Of a stretch of DNA of 64,000 bases, positions 1-10,394 are shown in pieces. Location: NCBI GenBank assembly GCA_021399435.1, contig JAJTUP010000115.1:62001-126000 (forward strand). The letters are read 5' to 3'. Each line of letters opens with the position of its first letter. The first letter of the stretch is position 1. The position numbers and the translations under genes are program-made. The stretch comes from Diaporthe sp. PMI_573. Taxonomy: Eukaryota; Ascomycota; Sordariomycetes; Diaporthales; Diaporthaceae. The notes beneath the pieces were generated by a model that saw only the letters and a list, made by a program, of their open reading frames with translations, did no database searches and was not told the origin of the DNA.

Positions 1-1501
1 TCTCTTCAATTATTGCCTGGGAATCCTCAATGCTAAGTGCCCCTCCAAGCTGCACTCGGGTTCTCTTAGCCCTCCGGCGTTTGGCGAGTGCTAGATTGGC
101 ATTCTCAAGTGTGCGGACCCGATCCTCCAAAATCGTAATTTTATGCGCCATTGTTTGTGAACCCTTTGACAGCTGATCAACAGCCTCAAGAATTGGTGTA
201 GGGGAGCTGCCTTGATGGTCCGAGATCCTGCCTTTAATAAAACTGGATTGCTGGACGGTTTGTTGGGCATTGGAGGGTGTTTGTGATTCCCACCTGGAAG
301 GGGATACAGGAAGGGATTGCAACGGAGTTTGTAGGGAGATATCCAGCTTTAAAATGACAGAATCTGGGTCCCAAGGAGAGATTCCAGCTCCTCTAAACCC
401 AGACTTTATATTTTCTTTCGTAAAGATCTTGTCGTGGGCTGCCTTGAACGCAACGAAGAACTCAGACTTGGTGATGTGGTTGATAGAGGCCCGGATGAAG
501 AGATTGATCTCATCACCATATGCACGCTTTAATGGCGAGAATAATCCAACATCTAGTGGCTGGAGTAGATGAGAGGAATGTGGTGGCATGCTGATAGGGA
601 TAATGTTGTGCTCTTTGCAGTACTGCTCAAACTCCGCTGATACATGGCTCTCATGGCCATCAAGGATAAGCATCCGGTATACACCCTTTGCCCGTTGCTT
701 CGTATGCTTGTCGAAGTGCCGAATCCAGTCAAGGCCAGTCTCGTTATCTGTCCACCCATTCGGAGTAGGCTTGATTATCCAGCTTGGTGGGAAGCCTGAC
801 TCTGTTGTCCAGTTGGCAAGGTGGTAGGCGCCTTGCACAATAACAAACGGCGGGATACACCAGCCCTTCGCATTGATGCATTCAATAACTGTTGCCCATT
901 CCCGGTTTCCAGGCTGTATAGATTTAGCCTTTCCATGTCGATCAGAACGTGTAACAACCATTGATGCGGTTATCACACCCATCATAAAGCCAGTTTCGTC
1001 AAAGTTGTATAGGTCGTCGTCTGTGATCCCATACTTGGCCATCATGTTGCGGAGCAGCCGAAACCAGTTGCCGATAACCTCTGGATCTTCGCAGAGGGCC
1101 CTCTGGTAGTCATAAGGCCGATTAAACCTCGTTTTCAAGCTTGGTTGTGCATCCACGAAGCGTCGAGCCCATTTGGTACCAACAGGCTTGCCATCACGCG
1201 ACGCCAACAAGAGATTAGCCATGTCTTCCACACCAGAAAGCCGCATTGGAAATCCTCGTGCATCTTGCTCAATGATATATCGAACAAGAGTTTGCTCTTC
1301 AATTGGGTCCAGTTTATGGTCGTGGACGCGTGATTCTTCACGCCGCGGTCGGTTGTTCATCCTGTCACGTAGGGTAGATTCAGGGATATGAAAGATCCGA
1401 GCAGCCTGACGTCTACTTAAGGGTTTCTTTTGATTTTTTTTGGAATTCTCAATTGCCTGAAGTGCTAGTTGGACTTTCTCTTCTTTTGAGTAGATTGGCA
1501 T
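1..1501 (-). CDS. Fot1/pogo-type DDE transposase (3' end outside window)
   Basis: The minus frame starts at ATG 1501 (MPIYSKEEKVQLALQAIE) and stays open for 500 codons to the window edge, so the C-terminus is cut only by the window. Order of parts: an N-terminal psq-type helix-turn-helix (about residues 1-45), a CENP-B-type DNA-binding region (about 60-130), then the DDE domain. The three expected acidic residues are present: D168 in NFDETGF, D281 in LILDGHESH and D317 in LQPLDVG, the last two 35 residues apart as in the pogo/Fot group. The tail is rich in coiled coil and basic residues. The protein would cut and paste its own element at TA sites (family knowledge). No internal stop or frameshift was found, so it may be active. 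The element's terminal repeats were not identified with certainty. Confidence 0.9.
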   Translation of the reverse strand, partial: MPIYSKEEKVQLALQAIENSKKNQKKPLSRRQAARIFHIPESTLRDRMNNRPRREESRVHDHKLDPIEEQTLVRYIIEQDARGFPMRLSGVEDMANLLLASRDGKPVGTKWARRFVDAQPSLKTRFNRPYDYQRALCEDPEVIGNWFRLLRNMMAKYGITDDDLYNFDETGFMMGVITASMVVTRSDRHGKAKSIQPGNREWATVIECINAKGWCIPPFVIVQGAYHLANWTTESGFPPSWIIKPTPNGWTDNETGLDWIRHFDKHTKQRAKGVYRMLILDGHESHVSAEFEQYCKEHNIIPISMPPHSSHLLQPLDVGLFSPLKRAYGDEINLFIRASINHITKSEFFVAFKAAHDKIFTKENIKSGFRGAGISPWDPDSVILKLDISLQTPLQSLPVSPSRWESQTPSNAQQTVQQSSFIKGRISDHQGSSPTPILEAVDQLSKGSQTMAHKITILEDRVRTLENANLALAKRRRAKRTRVQLGGALSIEDSQAIIEE

Positions 1502-2252
1502 TGTGGATATTGATTTCTAGCGTGTTAAATATTTAAGTAGGTAGAGTGATGCGAGACTGACGCGAAAAATGGGGACGCGATCCGCACCAAAAACAAACCC
1601 GCCCACCAAAACTTTAAATCTTTAGACTGGCACTGCAGCCACACCACAACTCTAAATTGACCAAATCAGTTGAAAATAAGGAATTAAGAGCAGATGGCAC
1701 CAATTGGTACCAAATTCAATTGACCCTTTTGCCCTGGGTGGGTGCTGGGGTTGGCTAAAGTTGGTAGAGTTAGCAAAAGTGCGCGGGTAGGTGTCCTGCG
1801 CGGCTGGGTGTCCAACCACGTTAGTGTTTTTTAATTCAGGCACAGGGGCCAGTATGATTAGTCAGAAAAAAAAAGGTACGCGGCATCCGGGTACGCGAAT
1901 ATCCGCATTCTTAATTTTTTGTATGGCGAACCCATAGTTAGTGTTTTTTAATTCGGGCGGCATGATTAGTCATAAAATTGGGCGCGCCATCCATTTTTTT
2001 GGGCGCGAATATCTGGATATTATATATAAGAACCACTCCATTGTTGGCAGTGACTCGTGATAAGAAGGTACCAGGGTCGAACGTTTAGAGTGAGTTTGAA
2101 GGAGGTGCTAGATCAATGGCGTAGGCTGCGGAGGGGTCGAATGAAGGGCACGCTTGAGGCACATCCAAGAATGCAATTGTTCCCAGGTTTAACACCACAT
2201 TGGCTACGCGTATATTTTGTCAGGCCGCTGGAACCAACGGAACAAATGTTGA
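1502..2252. repeat. Non-coding stretch with two tandem copies of a terminal repeat
   Basis: No gene is visible here. Two related ~85-bp units lie in direct order at about 1820-1907 and 1937-2020. Each has the order GTTAGTG-T-rich, then CATGATTAGTCA or a variant, then GCGCGCCATCC or a variant, then GCGAATATC(C/T). Inverted or diverged relatives occur at about 22374-22462 (minus orientation) and 63757-63825. They look like the ends of a small DNA transposon or MITE family. Pairing of particular ends into whole elements was not established. Confidence 0.5.
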
Positions 2253-3704
2253 ATACCTTCGAGTGCAAATTCAACGAGGTTCCCAAGGAATCAGGACTCT
2301 GGGTCGCTTAGTAGTTCACTCGGTGAAATCATCCATGGGGTCGTTGTTTCCGTTCTCATTTTCTCGGACGTAAGGGGTTTCGACAAGTGCCGCGAGGTCC
2401 CAGACGACATTCTCCCGTTCGCACGCAATTTGCAACGCGCTCAGTTTGGGGATGAGCTGGCTCTCGAGAAAGCTCGGCGCGCTTAGAAAGGAGCGCTGCG
2501 CATGTACGAGGCCGGCGAGTTCGTTTACTTTGACCGCGTCCAAAAGACCATCCGCCGCGGTAAGAACAGAGTTCCCAAGAGTGCCGCGGAAGAGAAACCC
2601 CCGAAGCTTGGCCGAGCGGAGCCAGCACCACCTGCTGGCAATCAGCCGTCAAGGGTGGAATGCCGCACTCCCTCTCCGGAGCCCCTTGCCGTCAAAGATG
2701 ACCTGGACCTGCTGGACAGCCTGGACTCGAATAGCCTCCGTGTCGACGGCACAGCTCTCAATCATTGTTTCAGCGATTTGGGTTCCGATACATTCCATCA
2801 TGCAAATGTGTCCCTTTGTTTAATGCCTTTTAGCAGCCCCAGCGATACTGGACAGTTTGATCAATTTTGCGCCTGCCTCTATGAGGATCCTCGCGTCGAA
2901 ATTATTTGGGACTGTTACGCGCGCGCACGTCAAAAGCTGGCCTTAAGGTGCGAATGGCTGCGGACCAATGCGCTCTCTGATCCAGTATTAAAGCGTTTCA
3001 GGAGCGACAACGCACTTCTGGCAATGCTGGAGCCCTTATTAGCCACAGACGGACACCACGTTATGCGCGAGTTGTTCCTCGCCAACTTTGTATTATCATT
3101 TGCGCATCAACCGGAATTTTCCCAGCTTGCTTTGCGTATTAAACAGACTATTGGACAGGCTCCAACAGACAGTGAGGTCACATTGCATTACGCTGCAGTA
3201 ATTGAGAGCGCGTTGCAATACTTGGGGCTACAAACATATACACGACGCTTTGTTGGAATAAAATAGGACAGAGATCCTGTTGAGTCTCCACCTTTGTCAG
3301 ACGAGAAGATCTCATCCGTTAAGGCCAAGAGCTCCGACGGTTTGAGCCCCGATGTCGATTTTCCATCCCCAGGGACCGAAATGCCACCCACCCCGCCTAG
3401 TTGCAATGATTACGACCACGGCCCTGACAACAACGATTTTGAGGCCGCCGCTTTTGCTTATCATCTCGGGGAGATAGAGACGGCGGAAACGCGCCTGCGA
3501 TTTTTAACCTGCTACGAAGGGTCGGTTTCTACAAAGAAACAAGTGCTTATACAACTGGCGTGGTACTGCTTATCCCGCGTCCAGCGTGAATCTGGGAGGG
3601 TCGAGGAGGCAGATGGAAGCCTTATGCAAGTCATCCGGGGATCTACATTCTTCCCAGCAACGGACGGCACAGAATGGGACGAGGTCAGCTACCTCTTTAT
3701 GTAA
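2253..3704 (+). pseudogene. Unknown protein, single frame broken by two TAG stops
   Basis: One plus-strand frame is open from 2253 to 3704 except for TAG codons at 2484-2486 and 3264-3266. There are no frameshifts, so about 480 codons read as one gene with two nonsense changes. The middle contains a PSPEPLA-containing linker (near 2670) followed by a mainly helical, repeat-like region; the last third (3290-3700) is also helical and could be TPR-like. A diverged paralogue of the linker lies at 14000-14214, so this is a multicopy family. TAG from CAG or TGG by C-to-T or G-to-A change fits RIP. The true start was not found. I do not recognise the family. Confidence 0.55.
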
Positions 3705-4479
3705 ACCAGGGGGGGGGGGATCGACTGGGTAATGTGCCAATCAGCCACAATGCAACAGGCACAAATATTATTTGCACATGCAGGCGGGCGAGAGAAAACA
3801 AATGTAATAGTTCCAAGGTAGATAGAAGTGACCTTGAGACATTGTGACCAAGACTGCCTGCATTAGTCTGGAATTTAAATAGGGCAGATTTGTCTGTTAT
3901 TTTTCTAAACTGTTGGAGCTGGAATAAACTAGATGCCTGGCACTTGAGGTAGGCCAGGGGCCCGGCCAGAGAGGGGCATGGCCTCATGTTGTTACAAACA
4001 CAGCAATTCGTACCGGATAGCTGTACAGTCAGAAGCAGGCGGCACGCTATCGCCAATGAAGAGAGCGTTGCTGGGCTCTAAGGTCCTCTCTCTGTTAAAC
4101 GCCTTGAATATAGTAACACAGAGATCACGTATGTCCCCAAGGACCACACTTACACCTTCAAGGTCCGGTCTATAAGAACTGATCTAACCCTGTTTCTATT
4201 CGCATAATATCGGAACTACGGATGTCAAAAATGTTCTATCAGTACTCAAAAAGGAAGGGCAATTCCGAGGCCGGGAGATCAGATTCTTTTGAAAAAAGTC
4301 TACTATGTGAATCAAATACTGCGTTACTACTCTGAACAGTGCTCTACGAAATTGAAGTAAAACGCTATTCACTGCCAGCCCCTAAGGTCAAGTCGTGGTA
4401 CACTGTGCGAGGACTTTCGGGTGGGGCCTCCATGGTAGGTGAACTTGACTTTATAGGACAAAAAACCCCAATTTTACCG
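3705..4479. other. Non-coding spacer with G11 tract
   Basis: No convincing gene. It opens with a run of 11 G at 3709-3719 just after the stop of the preceding pseudogene. The remainder is unremarkable, moderately AT-rich sequence. Confidence 0.5.
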
Positions 4480-5265
4480 AGTACTTATAGTTCAAATCTA
4501 AATTTGCGATATCTCAAATGGTACAAAAGAACTGTTCGAGGTATGTCTCCGTTTTGCGGGAGGAAATATATACTCAGGCCACGTATTGTGTGCTTGGCAC
4601 ACTCAACCTTAGCCAACTCGACGAATTTGGTCCGGATTGGTTCCGTCTCTAAGGCCCAACTTGCACCGCAGACTTGTGATATCTCGTGCGACGTATGTGG
4701 CGGCAAATAGAGCACATATATCTTGTTCGAGAAGCAAAGTCATATAAAGTCGATCGTACAGTGGCTTTTGTGACCGTCAAGGATAAGTAAACGCCACTCG
4801 GAAGGGTCCTTGGGGGTAGTCCAAGGGATGAAGATCTTCGTCAGCTACTCGAGCACCACGGCGTTGTTGGTCCAGCCATTATCCGTCGCCGTGAATTCCC
4901 AATCCTCGTGCCCCTTAAGGGTCTTAACCCACTGCTGTTGCACGCTTTTGCCCTTGAAGATCACGAGTGGGGGGTACGCCTTGCCCGTGGCGGAGATACA
5001 TGTGAGATACGAGGTCTACACTCTCGACCCGTTGCTTTTTCGATAGACAACTTTCCTCCCTTCTGGCCCAATAACCATGCCGTTAGATCCCTCGCCTTTC
5101 CATGATGTTATTTTTGTCAGCGTTGTGGCGATTCTTCGGCTTAATCCCGAGGACCGCTGGTAGGCGAGGGAGGTTGAACCATGACTTAATCACCTCGCTT
5201 CTGGCACCGTTTATGCGGCTAAAGTGCATTTGACGGCTTCGCATGTTTCGTACAGCGGGTATTTT
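4480..5265 (-). pseudogene. Degenerate pogo/Fot transposase
   Basis: Read on the minus strand, pieces of a pogo transposase appear in order but in broken frames. First is an SRQMHFSRINGA block with a following WFNLPRLPAV block (about 5250-5120). Next is a region matching the second catalytic Asp in LILDGHKSH (about 4790-4765), then LYLPPHTSHE (about 4710-4680), where the LQPLDVG-type third Asp has been lost. The first block closely matches the pogo fragment at 14212-14850. The N-terminal HTH is missing. Frames shift several times, so this copy is dead. Confidence 0.7.
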
Positions 5266-5307
5266 CTCTATCAGCCCCCAAATCGGGAAGTAGCACTGGT
5301 CGTGGTT

Positions 5308-5807
5308 CTAGTTATAACCTGATCGACCGTCCGTCTCCGCGTCTGTGGTGACTTTCGTTTCAGTGGATCCAGAGTTGTAACCACCCCGCCCGTCGGTCTC
5401 AGCGCTCGTGACACCGTTGTGCTCGGCGACCTCAACAGAGTTGTAGCCAGACCGTCCGTCAGTCGTGAAATCAGTGAGACCCGCCTGGCTGGTAACATCA
5501 ACAGAGTTGTACCCAGAGCGACCATCAGTGTTGGTGGCTATAGTGGCGCGCCGCGCGGTGGTCCCCACCGAGTTATAGCCAGAGCGGCCAGCGGTGGAGA
5601 GCTCATCTCGAGCCGCGGCGCCCACGTGGCTTTCGTATCCAGAGTGGCCCGGTTCCATAGCCGCGATGGAGACGGCGACCGGGGCGGAAAAGGCCGCGCG
5701 AGGAAACAGAGTAGCCACAAAGGCGACGAAGATGGTGCACTGGGGCGCTTGTTAGTTAGCAAGGCGAGGAGACTCGGGTGGTTGGAAAATATGAGACTGA
5801 CCTTCAT
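5308..5807 (-). CDS. Small secreted protein with six Gly-Tyr tandem repeats
   Basis: The gene model has exon 1 at 5807-5802 (ATGAAG), a 62-nt intron at 5801-5740 (donor GTCAGT, branch CTAAC, acceptor CCCAG) and exon 2 at 5739-5308. The product is 145 residues. Splicing creates an N-terminus MKCTIFVAFVATLFPRAAFS, a good signal peptide with likely cleavage after Ser20-Ala21. The mature part has six imperfect repeats of 20-22 residues beginning at residues 33, 53, 75, 97, 119 and 140, with core G(R/H)(S/G)GY(N/E); the protein ends on the last core. The mature part has no Cys and no regular Lys-Arg sites, with only one Arg-Arg (65-66). A TATA-like ATATATA lies about 35 nt before the ATG. It could be a secreted effector, a cell-wall protein or a processed peptide precursor. 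No known family was recognised. Confidence 0.7.
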
Positions 5808-6296
5808 CTTGACCACGAGAAGGTTGCTAAAGCAAGGCGAGTATATATTTTGGCTCGTAATTTGATTTTATTATCCCAAAGAACATTTATAAAAGCTGAG
5901 TGAGGATGATCTGCTCTCCTAGACTTCAACTTTATGCCTGAAATCGACCGGCTTTTATATTCTCTAAGGTCCACGGTCCTTTAGAAATGTCTGCAACGGG
6001 GGCCTGCTTATAAACTAAAGTACTAATGATAACCAACTTTTGCAAGTACTCTAAGGTCTACGCAAGTACACACGTCGGAACAATCGTTCTTTTTGGGCTA
6101 TGTTGCGCTCATTAGACAATCGACCATTTGCACTAGTTTTCGTGAAAATACAGTAAGACGAAATACGTGCTGTCACAACTCCAACTAACCATGAAGAAAG
6201 ACAATCCATTGCGGCGATAAAATTGGAACGAATGCGAGATTTCAAGTCACATACAAAGTCAAAAGACTTTCTCTGGATTTCTCATAAGGAAAGCAA
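5808..6296. other. Promoter-side spacer
   Basis: Upstream region of the secreted repeat-protein gene, with an ATATATA motif at 5841-5849. The rest is AT-rich and no gene is supported. Confidence 0.4.
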
Positions 6297-6557
6297 CTAA
6301 CCACCCCTTTCCGAGTGCTGGTGGGTGGGTTGGTATGTGTAGTTCCGTCCCAGGAAATTGGGCCCATAATTGTAGACAGTGTAATTATTCAAAGAGGTGG
6401 AAATATTCTGAGCAAATGGCTCTGTGACCAACGGCGCACACTCGAGGACATTTCTAAACAAGATTCGCTGACTCTGTGGTGCATTTAAGCCAAAGAAGTC
6501 ATTGCTGTCCAGCAATCCTGTGCCAAGGCGCAAATTGGAATTCTGCAGGCGGCACAC
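6297..6557 (-). CDS. Possible exon fragment of an unknown surface protein
   Basis: A minus-strand open stretch of about 80 codons preceded by a plausible splice acceptor (CTGCAG near 6545). The peptide contains NAPQSQ, a CAPLVTE block and several N-glycosylation sequons (NIST, NYTV, NYT). This resembles the extracellular part of fungal multi-pass membrane proteins. No ATG, no partner exon and no membrane segment could be placed, so it is either a fragment or a chance frame. Confidence 0.25.
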   Translation of the reverse strand: MCRLQNSNLRLGTGLLDSNDFFGLNAPQSQRILFRNVLECAPLVTEPFAQNISTSLNNYTVYNYGPNFLGRNYTYQPTHQHSERGG

Positions 6558-6741
6558 ACAAACAGTACAGCGACAGCGGCGGTGATTCCCTCTCGGTCGG
6601 CCACAAGGAATTGAACGTCCGAATCCGCCACCCCAGCAGCAGCCCGAGTCGGCAATTCATGCTGTCAGGAAGCGGCTCTGGACGGTGGATCCTGAACAGC
6701 TAGCGTCCATCGACAAGCCTGGTGTTGGGCTGGGCGGTTAA

Positions 6742-7212
6742 ATCCTCAAAAACCTCGCCTCATTCGCTGCCGCCCATCGCCATGGCATGTATGCTATCCG
6801 GTCGACCCTCTTCGGCGGCAATAGCGACGCCAATATGTTATCAAAATCTCCCGACGTTAAGCAGCTGGCCACCTGCTTCCTACCCTGGTCCGCCGCCAAG
6901 CACCCGGTCGAGATGTTATTCCCTTTCACAATCGACCGAAACACCTGGGCCCTAGTCGTCCTCAACTTCAAGTCCAGGAGCTGGACCATTCACCACTCGA
7001 TGGGCAGCCGGGGTACATCGAGCCTTACTATGGCAGCACAGGCTCGTTATTCATCTCTCATTAAGGAGCTCGCTTCATGCCTCGCCACAATGTCCCCCTT
7101 TGTCGAGAGCAGCAGCGCAAGCGGCAACGCCGACGCCAACCCGGGAATTGCCCTATATGGACTAATTGGTCTCCAGAATGGAAGTGAGATCAGTCAGACG
7201 GTTATCTGGTGA
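6742..7212 (+). pseudogene. Ulp1/C48-like cysteine protease fragment
   Basis: The open frame 6742-7212 contains a block TWALVVLNFKSRSWTIHHSM preceded by FPF. This matches the core of SUMO-protease (C48) domains, where HW..V.ID and YDS are usual. Here the catalytic His is Thr and the Asp is His, and no downstream Gln/Cys box (DCG) is evident. An in-frame stop lies just upstream at 6739, while a related peptide (DPEQLASIDKPGVGL) sits in another frame. This is best read as an inactive remnant of a Ulp1-like gene of the kind common in fungal accessory DNA. Confidence 0.4.
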
Positions 7213-7252
7213 GCACCTTCCCAGGCTATGGCTTTGCCTACCCTGAACTGAG

Positions 7253-7825
7253 GTGGCTTTCATTTCTCATTCCCATGGGCCGATTGCAACTTCTTACAAT
7301 TCTTCCGAATATCCGTACGGCCTCATGCCTCCCTGGATGTCCTTTGAATTTCCCACCATGGGAAGACTCTGTTTTTCTATTTCACACTGCCTGCATTCTG
7401 AGCGCCTCAACATCATGGTTATGGTTCCACATGGTGCTCGACAGCATGTACTCAAACCCGGGTCGGACCCAAAGGTAGTCAGCATGCCTCCTTACTGGTG
7501 CGACTCGGAGTTAATGAAGAGTTTGGGCACGGAAGACAGGGGTCTGTCTAAAGTGATTGATAAGGCGAACCCAAGGAATGTTGGGCTGCTACTCTCTATA
7601 ATAGATGTACACTGGCAGGCTGAGACTTATGATCTAGCACACGACCATCAGATGCCTGTATTCACAAGTGATGCAAATTCCTTTCTAAGTCACATGCCCA
7701 GGCGTGTTTACCCTGGGGGAAAGAGTTCAGATACACACCTCTCGATAGATGAACCTGAAGCTGCTCACAACGACAGACACTTATGGGAGGTCCTAACGGC
7801 TCAAAGCAAACCGAGTATTCGGTGA
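7253..7825 (+). CDS. Unrecognised ORF (about 190 codons)
   Basis: An open plus-strand frame with protein-like composition but no ATG at its beginning; the first internal Met codons are at about 7326 and later. It contains no motif I recognise. It may be a downstream part of the Ulp1-like remnant in another frame, or an independent fragment. Confidence 0.25.
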   Translation: MAFISHSHGPIATSYNSSEYPYGLMPPWMSFEFPTMGRLCFSISHCLHSERLNIMVMVPHGARQHVLKPGSDPKVVSMPPYWCDSELMKSLGTEDRGLSKVIDKANPRNVGLLLSIIDVHWQAETYDLAHDHQMPVFTSDANSFLSHMPRRVYPGGKSSDTHLSIDEPEAAHNDRHLWEVLTAQSKPSIR

Positions 7826-7989
7826 ATGCAAGGAACATTTTGGAGAAGAAACGGAAGACTGCAGCTGCTGAAACCCGTCACCTTCAGGGTTCGGGTGCCT
7901 TGAACCAGTCTCATTCGTTTGTTCACTCAAACTAGAAAATATAGTGCCGGTGAACTTTTATTTTCCCATCTTCCAAGGTCAACAGCTCG

Positions 7990-9235
7990 ATGCGCTCCCT
8001 GCCCCGTTCTGCCATTTCGCACTCTTACCAGTATCTGCTCACCTTACCACGCCACAAAGTCATGACCAGCACGGCTGATCTTGGCTTGAGGGCCTTGATA
8101 TCTGCTGTCAAGTTCTGTCCTTTCGCGGACTGCGATTGCAGCGATGACCCGGCCGAAGTTTGCAAGATGGTCAATGAGTATCTGGACCCAGCACACCAGG
8201 TTGACCAGGCCACATTCAACGCAATCTGCCTTGATCTCGACAAGAGTCCTCACTCCGACAGTTTCCCAGCAATCAGCCCAGGTGATGAAAAGCAGCGTGG
8301 CGATAGCGACTTTGAGCGCTTCACGCACGCTGCCTTCAACGTCAGTCATCCCCAAAAGCTTCTACCTCGTCTGGGGTCCATCAAAATGCCGAGAGTGAGC
8401 AAGCCCCTTGAGAGCACCTGCTGATTTAATTTTGATGCAGACATTCCGCGAATTAGAGCGACGTTTCCTCCTGAATGTGCCAGTCGGCCCACTTCGCCAC
8501 GACGATACCACTACCAACAAGTGGTGGAATGGTGCTGCTCACCTGCGCCACCACGTGGAGTTCCTTCTTGTACTGAAGGGCATCAAGCCTTGCGTGCTAT
8601 TTTCCAAGAACAAACCTGAGAACACTTCGATCTTCAGCACTGTCATCATCGATATCCTGGTCCCCATCATGAATCAGGTAGGACTGTGGTCCTACGGATT
8701 CAAGATCAGCTTCGAGTGCGGCGAATGGGTCTTCTACGATGCCCGGTCCTCCCTTCTGCCCCAGATCAAGAGGATCTTTCTCACCGACTACACTTCCAAG
8801 AAAGTAGACAAGACTGGCGCATATCCCGACGAGGACTCAGAGAACAGGTATCTCGTGCCGCATCTAGCGGTCGCTCATGCACTTGGCTACCCAATCCGCT
8901 CCGAAGCTTTCAGCAATAGCTTCTTCATCAAGATCCAAGATGAGACTGAGATGGACGTCTTGGAATCAAGGGGCTGGCCCTATCCCCACTGCTGCGTCTA
9001 TGGTACTGGATTCGGTAGCCCTGTGGGCAATGATGCCGACTGGATCAAGATCCTTACCTATTACCACACTTGTGAGAAGGCAGCCCAGACAGTCGGCACC
9101 ACGCTTCGCCTTCATGTTCTCAGCCATGAAAAGATGACCGCCTGGCTGGAGCTCAACCCGGGATGGCTGGTTGGACCAGCGCCGTGGCTTGGCATAAGTG
9201 GACCGAGGCTTCGAGAGATCTCGGATGTGCCGTAG
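7990..9235 (+). CDS. Unknown two-exon protein (399 aa)
   Basis: Exon 1 is 7990-8394, a 46-nt intron is 8395-8440 (GTGAGC donor, CTGATTTAAT branch area, GATGCAG acceptor), and exon 2 is 8441-9235. Splicing joins two open frames exactly at codon boundaries and removes the TGA that ends the first ORF, so the model is well supported. The product has no signal peptide. It contains CPFADCDC near residue 42 and a compact, aromatic-rich C-terminal two thirds (WWNGAAHLRHH near residue 155). I do not recognise the family. Its intact frame stands out between broken neighbours. An upstream alternative start was not seen. Confidence 0.6.
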
Positions 9236-9656
9236 CACTTCTTGACGGTGTAAGCCTTACGACAAGGATCGTGCAAACAGCATTTGGCTTCAGCACTCTT
9301 TGGAACTGTTTGTAGATTCCTCTTGGTTTAGGCCAGCGGCATCATGATATGCAATAGATTGGGTTTTCTTTAGCTTGAAAAAGCCGGGTATGTTGCAGCT
9401 AGGCCATGAGCTAGGCCATGAGAATTCGGCATTCGAGCCGCCAAGTAGGGGTCCTGCGGGGCAATGATTACCAAAATCCATATAAAGCAGTGAGCCCCAA
9501 GGCACGGCATGTTGAAAAAGTCATTGCACGTTGCAGTTCAAAGAGCAAACATTGATCGCCCATTACCCGCAACGCCGCCATTACAATACGATTCCTGGTT
9601 GCAGCAAGTACCCAGGACAACCCACGGGCTCAAGTGTTGTGAAGGCTTGAGTCGCG
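9236..9656. other. Spacer with a 13-bp tandem duplication
   Basis: No gene. AGCTAGGCCATG is repeated in tandem at about 9397-9421. Confidence 0.4.
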
Positions 9657-10394
9657 ATGAGCAAGAACGAGGACTCTGAACACAGCATTGATGACTCGGC
9701 GGCTGTCGAGTCCACTGCAGATGGAGACGAACATGCCAATGTCGTAGTGCGCTTGCATGGGAATGACGACCTGCTGTGCTCATTGAATGAGATGGCATCA
9801 AGCCTCTGCTCTACTTGTCGGGAATTCAATCGTGGACAGATCGAAATAAATGGTGGTGACGCAGGCTCCTACCGCGTTTACCATCCTTCCTTGGAATCGC
9901 TACACGACTCTATTGATGCTGGCTGCTGCATCTGTAAATGCCTATCTCAATGGTGCTCGATGTACTGGACAACTCCCTCATACCTCAGGCCGCCTCTAGC
10001 GAGGCCAAGGTCTTCTACCACAAGTTGTAAGACTGGCTTGCCCAAAACCCTACAAAATTTACCATCATCCATTGCAGCTAGCCCAGTGCGTAGTCCGTCG
10101 CGCTCCTGGTCCTCTGGTTACAGCTCAGCCTCGGCCTTGTTTGAGAACTCCAGCTTTCCCACCGGAATAGATGAAAATCAAGGGGAAGATCATTCCTCCG
10201 AAGTAGAGTCAGGTGCCATTTATCTAGCATGCTTGCAAGGCGGCGACATCCTTCAAGCGCATATAGCAAGCTCAGATGTCGATGTGAATAGGCCGCTGCC
10301 AGGCGAGTTCGGCGATACTATGTTCCACAAGATTCTTCGTATTCCTGCAGACCAATTTCAATATAGCAAGTGCGAAGTCAATATACAAAAATAA
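9657..10394 (+). CDS. HET-like protein, N-terminal portion only
   Basis: ATG 9657 opens a 245-codon frame. Residues 45-105 contain LCSTCREF, then a YHPSLESLHDSIDAGC box, then CICK. This is the usual N-terminal lead-in of fungal heterokaryon-incompatibility (HET) proteins (C..C, a small-residue helix, CxxC). The expected HET core that follows in full proteins is absent. After about residue 110 the sequence becomes Ser/Pro-rich and probably reflects a frame change or truncation. If expressed it would lack the HET domain. It could also be an unrelated zinc-binding protein. Confidence 0.4.
   Translation: MSKNEDSEHSIDDSAAVESTADGDEHANVVVRLHGNDDLLCSLNEMASSLCSTCREFNRGQIEINGGDAGSYRVYHPSLESLHDSIDAGCCICKCLSQWCSMYWTTPSYLRPPLARPRSSTTSCKTGLPKTLQNLPSSIAASPVRSPSRSWSSGYSSASALFENSSFPTGIDENQGEDHSSEVESGAIYLACLQGGDILQAHIASSDVDVNRPLPGEFGDTMFHKILRIPADQFQYSKCEVNIQK

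Noticed and set aside
5308..5807. Calling the repeat protein a dikaritin/ustiloxin-type RiPP precursor
   Set aside because: No regular Lys-Arg sites, and no DUF3328 (UstY-like) or tyrosinase gene is visible nearby; only the repeat layout is similar.
5419..5865. Long plus-strand ORF over the secreted repeat gene
   Set aside because: It is the antisense shadow of the 66-bp coding repeats; the minus strand has splice signals, a signal peptide and regular repeats.
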